From the NCBI GenBank assembly GCA_039881045.1, contig JAYWVB010000026.1:372001-436000 (forward strand): a stretch of DNA of 64,000 nucleotides, read 5' to 3'. How positions within the stretch are numbered: the first letter of the stretch is position 1; every line of letters begins with the position of its first letter. This stretch comes from Chaetomium olivaceum (Eukaryota > Ascomycota > Sordariomycetes > Sordariales > Chaetomiaceae). Made by a program: the position numbers and the translations under genes. The notes below the pieces were generated by a model, which was given only the letters and a program-made list of their open reading frames with translations, did not search any database and was not told where the DNA came from. This document shows positions 23,599 to 34,847 of this stretch, piece by piece.

Positions 23599-26500
23599 TC
23601 TCGTCGGCGGCCTGGATTATTCGATGTGTCGGTTTCGATCCGAATTCGTGCTTCTGTCGGGTTTCTAAAATCAGGTAGTAGTTATGCCATCACATTATCC
23701 GCCCGAATGTCCAGTGTTGGGCTGCAGTAGGCGGTTGCAGTTAGAGGTTTATCGAGGTTGCAAAAGCGATCGCAAGGCTGCCATCGAGAACAAGGGAACT
23801 CTGAGCTTCAGCAGCAGCCTCGCAGCTTGGTGGGGTTGGCTTCTCAGGGAGCACCAATCACGTGTCAGATGAGAGAAAGCCCCTCCCTCCAACCGCGATT
23901 GGCTCTTTGTTGCTCAGTCGATTTTTGCTTGGCTCGGAATGATTTGAGTTGATTGAACCATTTTTGTTCGTCTTTTTTGCTCCTCGTTAAAAGCGTGGAG
24001 CCCAATTATCGTTGAGTTGACCGTTATCCTGCTTTTTTCCCACTTATGGCTAACGAGATAAAAAAGAGCCAAAACCACCAAGTAGTTTCTCTTTCTGCTT
24101 TTTTTCTGGACTCGATCGGTCCCAGGACCCTGACCATCGGCAATCTTTCGCCCCGGAAGGCCACGTGGATGGGCGACCCACATCTCTGGGTCCCGTCCCA
24201 TCTTCCTTGAGATCAAGTGCACCACAACAACAAAACTGTCTTTTACCGATGAGGGGGGAAGTAATCGCCGGGGCAACAAAGCCGGCAGGGAGCAGAGGAA
24301 CCAGGCTAGTTTCCTCTGTAATATTCATCCGGGTACATTAGCAACAGTTCTTCGTACCTGGTGCATACTTGCAGCTGAGTACGACGTACTTCGTGTGGAA
24401 TAGGTACTTGTATTCCGAGAGTTAACCACAAGGGCCATTCCCTTAGCCTGTGGTTCGAGTGGGTTTGGCTGCACATCGGTTGCAGACAGTGTCACCATCC
24501 CACCAACTGTGAGGCAGATACTGTGCGCCGCAGTCGGGGAGAGGCCAGCCAACCACCAGCCTGTCATCTCTGCATGGCGACCCGCAAAGGGTGTCAGCCG
24601 CCTCATCGGTTTTGCTCGCAACCTGTGACGTCATTTTCCAGAGAGATCGACAACCTCCAATCTGCAACGGGCGTGCCCCCCTCGGGCCGCTCGTCTATAC
24701 TAGGATTCCAACGTGAGCCTGCGTGTCGAGAGGAAAACTGCTTGACCGCCAAATGCATTTTTTTCGGGAATGACGATGTCTCGGTGGCACGTTTGCTGGT
24801 TTTACTGGGAAGCTGCATCGCGCCCATCTCTCGTTCCGTGGGGGCATCCACTGTTTCTTGACGAGGTGGTGTGACTCGGTCAAACTCAAAGCAGCTCCCG
24901 CCTATTCGTATGTACCTACTTCCATCGTAGGTCGTCCCGATTTCCCGACAGCCGAGACATTTGCACGAGGCGCGTTTGAGAACAGGCGTCGCGCCACCGA
25001 CTCGTTACCGGTTGCAGGGCCAAACAGGAATGGCTCGCGTTCGGTCACTCCTTGAGTTAACCTTAAAAAACCCGGATTCAACATAGCGGCGCCCCCGAAC
25101 TTGGACGCTATTTCCCGCTTCGGTACTGCTTTCGTCGTCTGTCCCGGCCACAGGCAAGCGAAATGTACGAATGGCTGGTGGGCAGGGCGTTTAATTTCAT
25201 CGCTGAGCAGCCGGGAGGGATTTTCCTGGTGAACATTTGAGGCGGGAGGATCCCAAGTCAGGTCACTGGCCCGGTCCCGCGCAACCCCTGCCTGTTCCAA
25301 ACAAGAATGGGACCCTTGCTGGTCCCTGAATGTGCACAATGCGGTTCCCCATCCGAGCCAGCTTGGCCAGATCATATGAGAATTCCCCGCCGGGAGATTC
25401 CAGACAAATCAAGGAGACAACCACAACTGGGACCGCCGCTCGCTGTTAGTATTCGTACAGACCATAGATGAAGATTTGGAATTTGTTTGATGGTGGTACG
25501 ACATGGTACATACGTACATACATTTAGACATGCATGCATCATTGCTGCGGTTCCCATCTCCCACCTCCCACCCACAGATCCATCCCATCCACTGCCATCC
25601 CACAATAGCTTTCCCATTCATTCCTCGCTGCGACTCCACAAAGGTCGCAGTGCCCGAACCAGGCGGTTGTGTGATGAGCCGCCTCCCACTTGCGCATGCT
25701 GCATTTTAACCAAGCCAAGAGGAACCAGACACAGTGACTGCTGCGGTGGGTTCAGGATTTGGGATCCCCCATACCTTGGGATTGTGGGATTGTTGTGATG
25801 CCCAAATGTGTAATCTGATGCTCGTCAGTACTCGTCACTACTCGTCACTACTCCTTCCTGTCTGTTCTCCCATCTTCGAAGTTCGGGCTGACTGCTCGAC
25901 GATGCGGGATGGATGAATTGTGGGTTTTTATTTTAGCATTTTAGCATTTTTGCACTGTCTGAACCCGGGGCACGGCGGCGGCATAACGTCATAGTTCCCG
26001 TTTTTGGTCACTGGGGGCGTTGCCAACTCTCACCTCCGAATCCACCCAGTTCCTCTTCTCGCAACCCACCCTGCCTCGGTGCCTCCCTACCTTGCGTTTT
26101 CCCCACGGCTGTCCACTTGCCCAGTATGTAACCCACTGCCGACAAACGCGTAGCCACACATAACCCACACCTCCATACACTCTACCAGACCAACACACAC
26201 CCCGATACCACAAACCACAAACCACAAAACCACACACAACGCAGAGGCAAAGCCTGCCTACCCACCTACCCACCTCCACCCACCTACGCAGGCACGCACG
26301 CTACTTTGCCTCTACCTACGCCCGTCTGTCTTCCCCAAACAGGAACAGCCAGCAAGGGCCAAGGCGCAACTCAACTCACTCTGGCGCGCATCTCGTCGAT
26401 ACTTTTCTCCTTCCGTACTTTCCTCCGACCTCGACCTATTGATCAACATACCAACCTTTAATCTTTTCAACCAACCCACCTACCTACTACCCTACCATTT

Positions 26501-26759
26501 CCAATAATACCCCGACACTTGCGCGACCCAAGTGCCGACTTCCCGGCTGTGCCTGACGTGTACAGTACCAGTGACACACCGTTCCATTCCTGTACTCTCT
26601 TTGTTTTCTTCTAGTACTTCTTTTCTTCTCTTCCTCCCCTGGATATCCGATATCGTACCACCCTCGGCCGCTGCATTGGATGTTTGACCGACCCTTGGCC
26701 CGAGCCTTTGTGGCCGTCCCCAACCGACGTCATCGGCAACACACCATACTCAATGAGGC
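23599..26759. other. Divergent regulatory interval between ssl1 and the PAS histidine kinase
   Basis: About 3.2 kb with no supportable gene. From about 26020 to 26690 the plus strand is strongly C/T- and CCA-rich, which looks like a long leader of the downstream kinase. Small repeats occur: a TACTCGTCAC-type tandem near 25826-25853, and a GTACATACGTACATACAT tract near 25505-25522. Confidence 0.6.
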
Positions 26760-29700
26760 ATGCGAACAGAAGATTGCGAACCATTTACGCCCGGGGCGAA
26801 CTCGTCAGATCAGGACAGGCCCGAGAAGACAGACACGGAAAAGACAGGCATAATAGGGACAGAGGAGTGGGCTGGGGCAAATCCGCGCTGTGCGCATCTT
26901 CCACCTTCGAATTGGCCCCCTCCCAATGATGCTGTGCTGGCGTCCCACTCGACGACCCCGGTAACCACAGCAGCAAAACAACAGCAACAAATGTCAGGTG
27001 GCTCGTTGAGCAGGGCGGAGGGGCCACAACTACCGAGCCGCACAGGCCCAGGCCCCCAGCCGCCCACCAAGAAATCCATATCCTTCAAGGACCACCCCCA
27101 ACTCGGACCTGAGCCGGCTAGCCTCCGAGGCTCAACCCCGCACGCCGAGGATCAAGACCCGACATGGGATGACGAAACCCCGCGAAGGGAGGCCGGCCCT
27201 CTGTCGCCGACTGCTGACTATGACCAGAGCAGGGCGGGGAAGTTGGTAGAGCCGGAAACGAGGGACTCGCAGCGGCAATTGAACGAGTATCGCGAGAATT
27301 TGGCACGCCAGATGGAACGGAGGGAACTGCCGATAAGAGGAGGCCAGCCTCCCATGACGGGGCCCCATAGGGTATCCCCGATACAGGAGGAGAACTCACC
27401 GTCATCGTTACCCCGGTCGTCGGGGTCAGGATCGGGGTCCGGTTCCGGGTCCGAGCCACCGGCCACCTCCACCTCGGCGACTTCGACAGCGTCCGGTCAT
27501 ACCATTCGAGGACGGCAAGCCCCGCCCACGCCTGGCCCAGTGGCAGGCACGCCCTCCTATCCGTTTCCTCGCATGCCTCCGGGCACGTTCCTATCGTCCT
27601 CTGCCGTCCACCGGCCCTTCACCACGCTCTCGCCCACGGTCCCGCCCGATGCGACCCGCCCGCTATCCGAGGTTTTCAAGGGCCAGGACACACTCGCGTC
27701 GTCGAACCCCTCCACCCCGGCTTCCGCCCTGACCTTCCTGCCGCCCGGCTGCTCCCAGGAGATGCCAGACAACCGTGAATTCCCGAGTCCGAACCTCTAC
27801 GAGTTGGCCTTGATGCTCTCGGCCGAACCAGGGTTGGATGCGTGGTGGCACACCGTGGTGCAAATCATGGTCGACGTGTACAAGGCCGAAAGGGTGACGC
27901 TTGCTATCCCGGCTGACCCAACTGACATCGAGAACGTGCCATGGGGCCAAAAGGCAACATACAATGCCCATCGCGAGGACGAGCTGAGCTTGGGCTACCT
28001 CGCCAGGGGCTCGAGCTTCATCCCGAGTAGCACGGGTGAATCCTCGGACCGCTTCTTCCAAAGCGGGATGCTTTCGGCGAAACAAACACCGACCCGACCC
28101 GCCCTGCAGAGTCGACATTCGTTCACATCGTATGAAGAAACCCGACCAGCCGCAGCAGAGGAGCGGGCGTCCCCTGATCAACGTCGCCCCCAGCTTCTCT
28201 CGAGGAGCAAATCTCACCACCAGCCCGCCAGTCGCTTTCACGATACCATCAATGACAACGAAAACCTGACCAGCCTCAACAGAGAAGCCTTAGAGCAGCA
28301 CGATGCGCTTGAGGAGGAGGAGCAGCAGAAGATTCCAAGCTGGGAGGTGCCCTTCAATTCCGAAAGGGAAGGGCGTGGGAAAACTAGATGTGTTACAGGC
28401 CCTCGACTATGAAGCCGACCCCCTCATCGACCACAACGGCGTCGTCCGCATCCTGGAGCGTGGCCGCGTAGTAGCCCTCACCAGGTCCTACCCCTATCTC
28501 AACAACCATGAAACGGCCGGTAAGAAGTCTGTTGATCCTCGCACCGCAGCAGGAACCAAACCCTCCGAGGGACCCCGTCAGAAAATCAGGAAGCCACGGT
28601 CAGACTCCATGTCGAAACTCTCCTCCATTCTTGGAAACGCCACTTTATCGCCTGTATCCGGCCGCCAACGACCCCAGACGCTAGAGAGGAAATCCACCAT
28701 CGCCTCCCGGCTTGAGGATGATGTCCCCAAACCGCCCATGCAGAGATACGAGGAGTATGAACAGACACCGCCTTCCCCATGGTCACAGTCCCCGGCTCCG
28801 TCTCCCGCCGTCAGGGCTGACCCATCCGAGAATCCCTTCTTCGCCGAGGCCATGGTCGACGAAGAATCCTTCAACCCGTCCTCTGCCCCGGCTGATTATT
28901 CAGCCATGGTCCCGCCAGAAGCCATCGGTGTCGACAATTCCTGGACGGTGCTGCACATCCCCCTTACGCACGTCCTGTTATCGAGGCCCAACACCTCTTT
29001 CAAGCTCGATCCTTCGCTCATGGAACAGAAGATGTCGGCCCGGAAAAGCGGAGATGCGACAGCATCTGTGAACCCTTCCCCCGAGCGTCCCGTGAAGGAG
29101 AAGCACGCGCCGATTGCTATCTTGTCAATCCTAAGCCCCATCATCCCCTATCCGTCGAACCTACGCCACTCTTTGGAACACCTCGCCCCACATCTCGCCA
29201 CCTCTTTCTCACTTGCTCGTCACTACAGCCACATGGAGACCGAGCTCAACGGGCTGCAGAAACGCAGACCACAAATGGCGGGCTTTGGGGCACTGGGTCC
29301 CGATGGGCGGCCGCTGGCCGACTCTACCGCGCTGGCTTCGTTCGCCTACTTGCCCACCGCCGAGGGCGCCGGATCGCGGGGTTCCGTCGCCGGCAGTATG
29401 ACGAGCCCCAGTGAATATTCTGGCCCCGCACGTAGTGGTGCCGGTTCTCCCGGTGGGACACCCACCTGGGACTTGCCGTCCCTCAGCTTCGTCATGGACA
29501 GCAAATGGGCGACTACTGCGAGCCCTGCCCCAGTCACTGCAGACAGCTACTTCAGCTCCATGGTTAAGAACCCGCCGAGCGCAGGGCAGCGACCGAGGAG
29601 GAACTCGCGAGAGACACCGCCCTCAGAGAAACGGTCGTCTCTGCGCTTGTCGGCGGGCAAGGTGCAGATGCACGACCCGGCCACGGTCAGCCCAGCCATG

Positions 29701-32700
29701 ACCGAGCCCCGAAGGAGCTCCGAATCTTCACGACCCGAACCGGAGGAGCCCCCATCCGCCAGCGCCCAGTCGAGACGGCCAGCGCCGAGCGAGAAGAAGG
29801 AACAGGCTTTCCCCGGCGAGAAGGGTAGCGCAACGCCATCTCTCGCCGATAGTCATCACAAGATGGTTGCAACGCAGAGCTCGACGCCCCACCGTCACAC
29901 CCAACTGCATTCTTACGGCGCCGACTTTGCGTCAACGTTCCAGTCTCTACCACCGAGTTCGACCATCGGCCGCGGGATGCGGGATCCGGCGGCGCCCAGT
30001 AGAGCCGGGTCGATGATGCAAACCGACATGACACCGCCGTCGGACAAACTAAAGGGCCTTATCCTGGACTCTTTGCCCGCCCACGTTTTTGTGGCCTTGC
30101 CACAGACCGGCGAGATCGTGTGGGTAAACAGCCGTTTTCTCTCGTACCGCGGCCAGACTTCCGGTGACCTGGCTGCCGACCCCTGGGCCAGCATCCATCC
30201 CGCAGAGAGGGAAGAGTATCTCCGCGAGTGGAGCCATTGTGTCCGAACCGGCGAGCAGTTTGCCAAGACGGTCCAGATCAGGCGGTTTGACGGCCAGTAT
30301 CGGTGGTTTTATGCCCGAGCCGTCGCATCCAAGGACAAGCGAGGCGTCATCCTGCAGTTCCTGGGGTCGTACATGGATATCCACGACCAGCACATCGCAG
30401 AAGTCAAGGCGGCGAGACAGGAAGAGATCTTGGCGTCTGAGGCAAAGCACCGCCTACTGGCCAACTTGATACCGCAGATGATCTTCACGGCCACTGAAGA
30501 CGAGGGCATCACGTTCGCGAACGAGCAGTGGCTGTCGTACACCGGCCAGGCGCCCTCCGAAGGCGTGCTGGGTCTTGGATTCATGGACTATGTCCATCCA
30601 GACGACCTCGCCAAATGTCGAATTCCTCCGGGCGGACAACCAGTCCCCCAGCCGGACGCCAGAGCAGGTCTCAAGAATCATGGCCGCTCGTTCTCGGCAG
30701 ATTACACCGTTACCCGCCAGGCTGGGAAACACTTGTCCATTCCCGAGGGCGGTATGAGGGGCTTTGACCACCCGCTATTGCGAAACAACAGTTCCAGCAG
30801 CAGTGGCAGCGGCACCAATGACGGGACTCCCTATGATCTTCCGACTGCAAATCTCACGGAACTCGCCAAGAAGGGGGTCATCAAGGTGTCAACTGACAGT
30901 AGCGGCCGGCTGTCATACACAACCGAGATCCGGCTGCGCTCCAAGAGCGGCGAGTACAGATGGCACCTTATCCGCTGCGTCGAGATCGACAACGTGGACT
31001 TCGGCAACGGCGCCAGCTCGTACTTCGGGTCGGCCACGGACATCAACGATCTCAAACTCCTCGAGACCAAGCTGAAGGAGGCCATGGACTCCAAGGGCCG
31101 CTTTCTCAGCAACATGTCGCACGAGATCCGAACGCCGCTCATCGGCATCTCGGGCATGGTCAGCTTCCTACAAGACACGACCCTGAACGAGGAGCAGCGA
31201 GACTACACCAATACGATCCAGACCAGCGCCAACAGCCTGCTCATGATCATCAACGACATCCTAGACCTCTCCAAGGTAGACGCCGGCATGATGAAACTGA
31301 ACTACGAGTGGTTTCATACTCGCTCGCTCATCGAAGACGTGAACGAGCTTGTGTCGACCATGGCCATTGCGAAACGCCTGGAACTCAACTACGTAGTCGA
31401 GGAGGACGTGCCGGCCTGGGTCAAGGGAGACAAGGTGCGCATTCGCCAAGTGCTGCTCAACGTCATAGGCAACGCCATCAAGTTTACCAGTCGGGGCGAG
31501 GTGTTCAGCAAGTGCAGAGTCTTCACCTCCGAGGGAGAGCCACCGCAGACGGACGAGATCATGCTCGAGTTTTCCATCATCGACACCGGCAGGGGCTTCA
31601 GCCAGGAAGAGGCCGAACTCATCTTCAAGCCGTTCAGCCAGATCGACGGCAGCAGCACCCGACAACACGGCGGGAGCGGCTTGGGCTTGGTCATCTCCCG
31701 ACAGCTCGTCGAGCTGCACGGAGGGAGGATGGAGGGCACCGCCATCCCTGGCAAGGGATCCACCTTCACATTCACTGCCAGGTTCGGGCTGCCCACCGAG
31801 GACGACCATCCCGACGCCGTGCCAGTTCCTCACCCGACACCGGGGTTAATACCAAACACGCCTGTTGTTCCCGCCCAACCCTCGTCGGTGAGCGCACTCC
31901 GCGAGCTACCTTCTAGCAGCCCATCCACCACAACCGATCGGGACTCTACGTCCCCAGCAGCGGCCTCCAGCGGCAGTTCCGAGCTCTCGGCATCATCCGG
32001 CCGCACCCGGGCGACGGATCGCTCATCCATGTCGTCGGTGAATGCGGGCCTCGTGCGCTTCAGCCAGGCAGCCCGGGCCAGCGGGCAGGATCTCTCCCAG
32101 ATGAAGCTAGAAATGCCGGGCCGCAGGGGTAGCCCCGGGACCACCACGCCCAATGCCAACCCAGACAACGCGGCCAAGGAGCAGCAGCTGCCGCCGCCCA
32201 TGTTCTCCATCCTAGTCATCTGCCCGCAGACTCACAGCCGCGAAGCAACGACCAAGCACATTGAGATGACGTTGCCCAAGGGCATTCCGTACAAGATCAC
32301 AGCCGTCGCTTCGGTCGAGGAGGCTCACGCCTTCATCAGCGCCAAAGACGCGGTCCGCTTCACCCATATTGTTGTCAACCTCCCCTCCCCGGAAGAGATC
32401 ATCTCGCTCATGGAGAAAGCCACGCACTCGGGCCCCACCGCGCTGGGCGACACCACCATCCTGATCCTTTCCGACTCAGTCCAGCGCCAGGCCGTCTCCA
32501 AGCTTGTCGCAGGCACCAAGCACGAGGACATTTTGTCTGAGAGTCGGGTGACGTACATCTACAAGCCGGTCAAGCCGTCGCGGTTCGCCGTCATCTTTGA
32601 CCCGGCCAAGGAGCGCGACCTAAGCATCGACCACAACCGGTCCACGGCCCAGCGGCTGGTGGAAGACCAGCGCCAGAACTATGTCGACATGGAGCGCCGT

Positions 32701-33200
32701 ATGGGTGGTAAAGGGTACAAGGTGCTGCTGGTGGAGGACAACCCCGTCAATCAGAAGGTGCTGCAGAAGTATCTGAAGCGGGTTGGGGTTGCCGTCGAGC
32801 TGGCGGCTGATGGTGTCGAGTGCACCGAGATGGTCTTTGAGAAGGGCTGGGGGTATTATGCCCTGATCCTGGTATGCTTCTCTCCCCCGTCTCCCCTTTG
32901 CATCTCTCAATTCCAACCTTACCCCTCCATCACAACAAACAAACAAACTAACCACATCATCCACAGTGCGACCTCCACATGCCGCGAAAAGACGGGTACC
33001 AGGCCTGCCGCGAAGTTCGCGCCTGGGAGGCACAGCGCCGCCGCCTCGGTGCGGAGGGACCCCCTTTGCCCATCATTGCTCTATCGGCCAACGTCATGTC
33101 GGATGTACAGGACAAGTGTGTCGAGGCCGGGTTCAATGACTACGTCACGAAGCCGGTGGACTTTATTGATTTGAGTAGGGCGCTGGCGAAGTTCTTTTGA
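26760..33200 (+). CDS. PAS-containing hybrid histidine kinase
   Basis: A cytoplasmic hybrid sensor kinase of about 2114 residues; no membrane segment is evident. The start is ATG 26760, but ATG 26991 (MSGGSLSRAEGPQ) is also possible. After a long Pro/Ser-rich tail come a split GAF-like region (about 340-390 and 720-820), PAS-A (about 1090, VFVALPQTGEIVWVNSRFL), PAS-B (about 1235, MIFTATEDEGITFANEQWL), HisKA with SNMSHEIRTPLIGISG (His about 1454), HATPase with NVIGNAIKFTSRGE and GGSGLGLVISRQL, and a C-terminal REC with LLVEDNPVNQKVL, CDLHMP (Asp about 2039) and VTKPVD. An intron at 32872-32966 (GTATGC donor, ACTAACC branch, CACAG acceptor) splits REC and restores ALILCDLHMP. The frame jumps by one base at the AAAA run 28380-28383 (GRGK, then LDVLQALDYEADPL). 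A homopolymer insertion is simplest; a weak 52-nt intron (GTGCCC to TTACAG) is the alternative. The fungal class is not assigned here. Confidence 0.94.
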
Positions 33201-33248
33201 GGTGGGTGGGCGCTGAAGAGAGGGATGAGTGAGGTTGTGAGGTGTGTT

Positions 33249-33299
33249 GAGGTTCAAAGGGTTGCGAGGTTCAAAGGGTTGTGAGGTTCAAAGGGTGGT
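33249..33299. repeat. Three tandem copies of a 17-bp unit
   Basis: The unit GAGGTTCAAAGGGTTGC occurs three times head to tail with small changes (final C/T; TTG to TGG in copy 3). It is followed by a GTGGTGGTC tract to about 33322. It begins about 50 bp after the PAS-kinase stop, so it lies in the 3' UTR. Confidence 0.9.
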
Positions 33300-34526
33300 C
33301 GTGGTGGTGGTCGTGGTGGTGGATAAAAGGGGCAAGCGTACAATGCTTCACAGTACATATACACCTACTCTACCTTGCTTCCTTACTAACGTACATAACT
33401 TACTATCTGTCTGTCTGTCTATCAAGAAAAAAGGGAGGATAACTCGAAAGAAGGGAAAGCAAGAAGGGAAGGGAGGGGGGCTGCTTGCTTGTTTTGCCTG
33501 CTTGCTGGTATTAACGGAGAGGAACGGGGTTGGGATTTACTGCTTATCGCTTTACTTAGCATGGGGCGGCTTTTAGGGCGAAGATGGTTTTTTCGTCAGA
33601 GCCTTTTCGCATTACAGGCGTCGATTGTATTATGTTCTTCTTCCATCTTTCTTTTCGTTTTGGTGTGTCTTGTGGTTTATGGTGTAGAACATTCTTAGGG
33701 TTATGCGGTTGGCTTACTTCGGTTCTTATACGGGAGAGGGGAGGGATATAAGAAAGGCAGGACAGGATACCAATACTATTTCTTGCATGTGTTGTTGTTT
33801 CGAAGGTTGGCGAGGTGGGTAGGTAAAAATCACGTACATATTTGGCTGATATATATGGGAGTGCAATAGATATACATCCTTGGATGGATCTATGTCGGTG
33901 TCAATGAGAACTGCTGATCCTGTTTCGTGGCTTTGTTATGGTCATGTCTACGGCCTGTATCTAAGGAACACGCATTCTTCTACGGATGGCCTGAGTGGTA
34001 AGCGTCCGACGCTAGGTGAATGAAGCCTTAGGGGCGAGGTGATATCTCCCACTTGAGATATTCACCCCTTTCCGGTTTCCCCTGTATCGCTATGTCTCTG
34101 TCTTTGTGTAAGCACGAGCACCTTTGACTCTCAGAAAGCCAGCCGGTTTGTTTACCAGGCGGTTGATCAAGCCAGCTGCTACTTTCATGTTTTGTACGAT
34201 GGAGAGTATGCCGGTTCTGCCCACACTACCTAATCTATCAATCTCCCCTCCCCACTGCTATTCTAAGATACAACAACTATGAGCTCATCCGCTCCCTCCT
34301 TCCCCAGCCGCCCGCCTTCGCAATAATTGAGATGTCAACCCGGTAGGCAAACCGCCCCTAGATGGTAACCACACCCGGCGCACACCACGCCGCGTCCTCT
34401 CTGTACGACGCGCGCACCCAGCCTCGCACCGTCAACCACCATGTCTCGGGAGTGACGGGCATCGGTGATCAAGCCACGAGCGCCCCTCCTCACCTCGCCC
34501 CGCGCTCGCGAGGAATGGAACCCACT

Positions 34527-34556
34527 CAGCAGCAGCAGCAGCAGTAACAGCAGCAG
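34527..34556. repeat. CAG microsatellite
   Basis: Six CAG units, then TAA, then three more CAG units. It is non-coding as far as I can see. Confidence 0.85.
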
Positions 34557-34827
34557 GGACTTGCCAAATGTGGCGCTTCCCCTCTGCCGTCCTTTGTACC
34601 ACCCCAAGGAAGACAAGAGAAAAAGATAGTGGCTTGGGGGGTCCGGTCAACGACGCAAGCTTCCCCGTCGTGTCTGTTTGTCTTCTTTTCCGATTCTGCA
34701 GCTTTTTTGAAACACGGTGAAAGGAGGAAGGGGGAACAAACTGGAACGGGGCGGCGCCGTAATCTCTAGAACGTATGCGGAAGGAAACGATGATCGTCAA
34801 CACCGCCGGCTGGCTGCTGGCATGGGG

Positions 34828-34847
34828 TGTCTGTCTGTCTGTCTGTC
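34828..34847. repeat. (TGTC)n microsatellite
   Basis: Five tandem TGTC units. A shorter TGTC tract lies near 33407-33420. Confidence 0.85.

Noticed and set aside
33985..34030. tRNA-like GCCTGAGTGGTAAGCG string
   Set aside because: Resembles an A-box, but no matching acceptor stem or GGTTCGANTCC arm follows.
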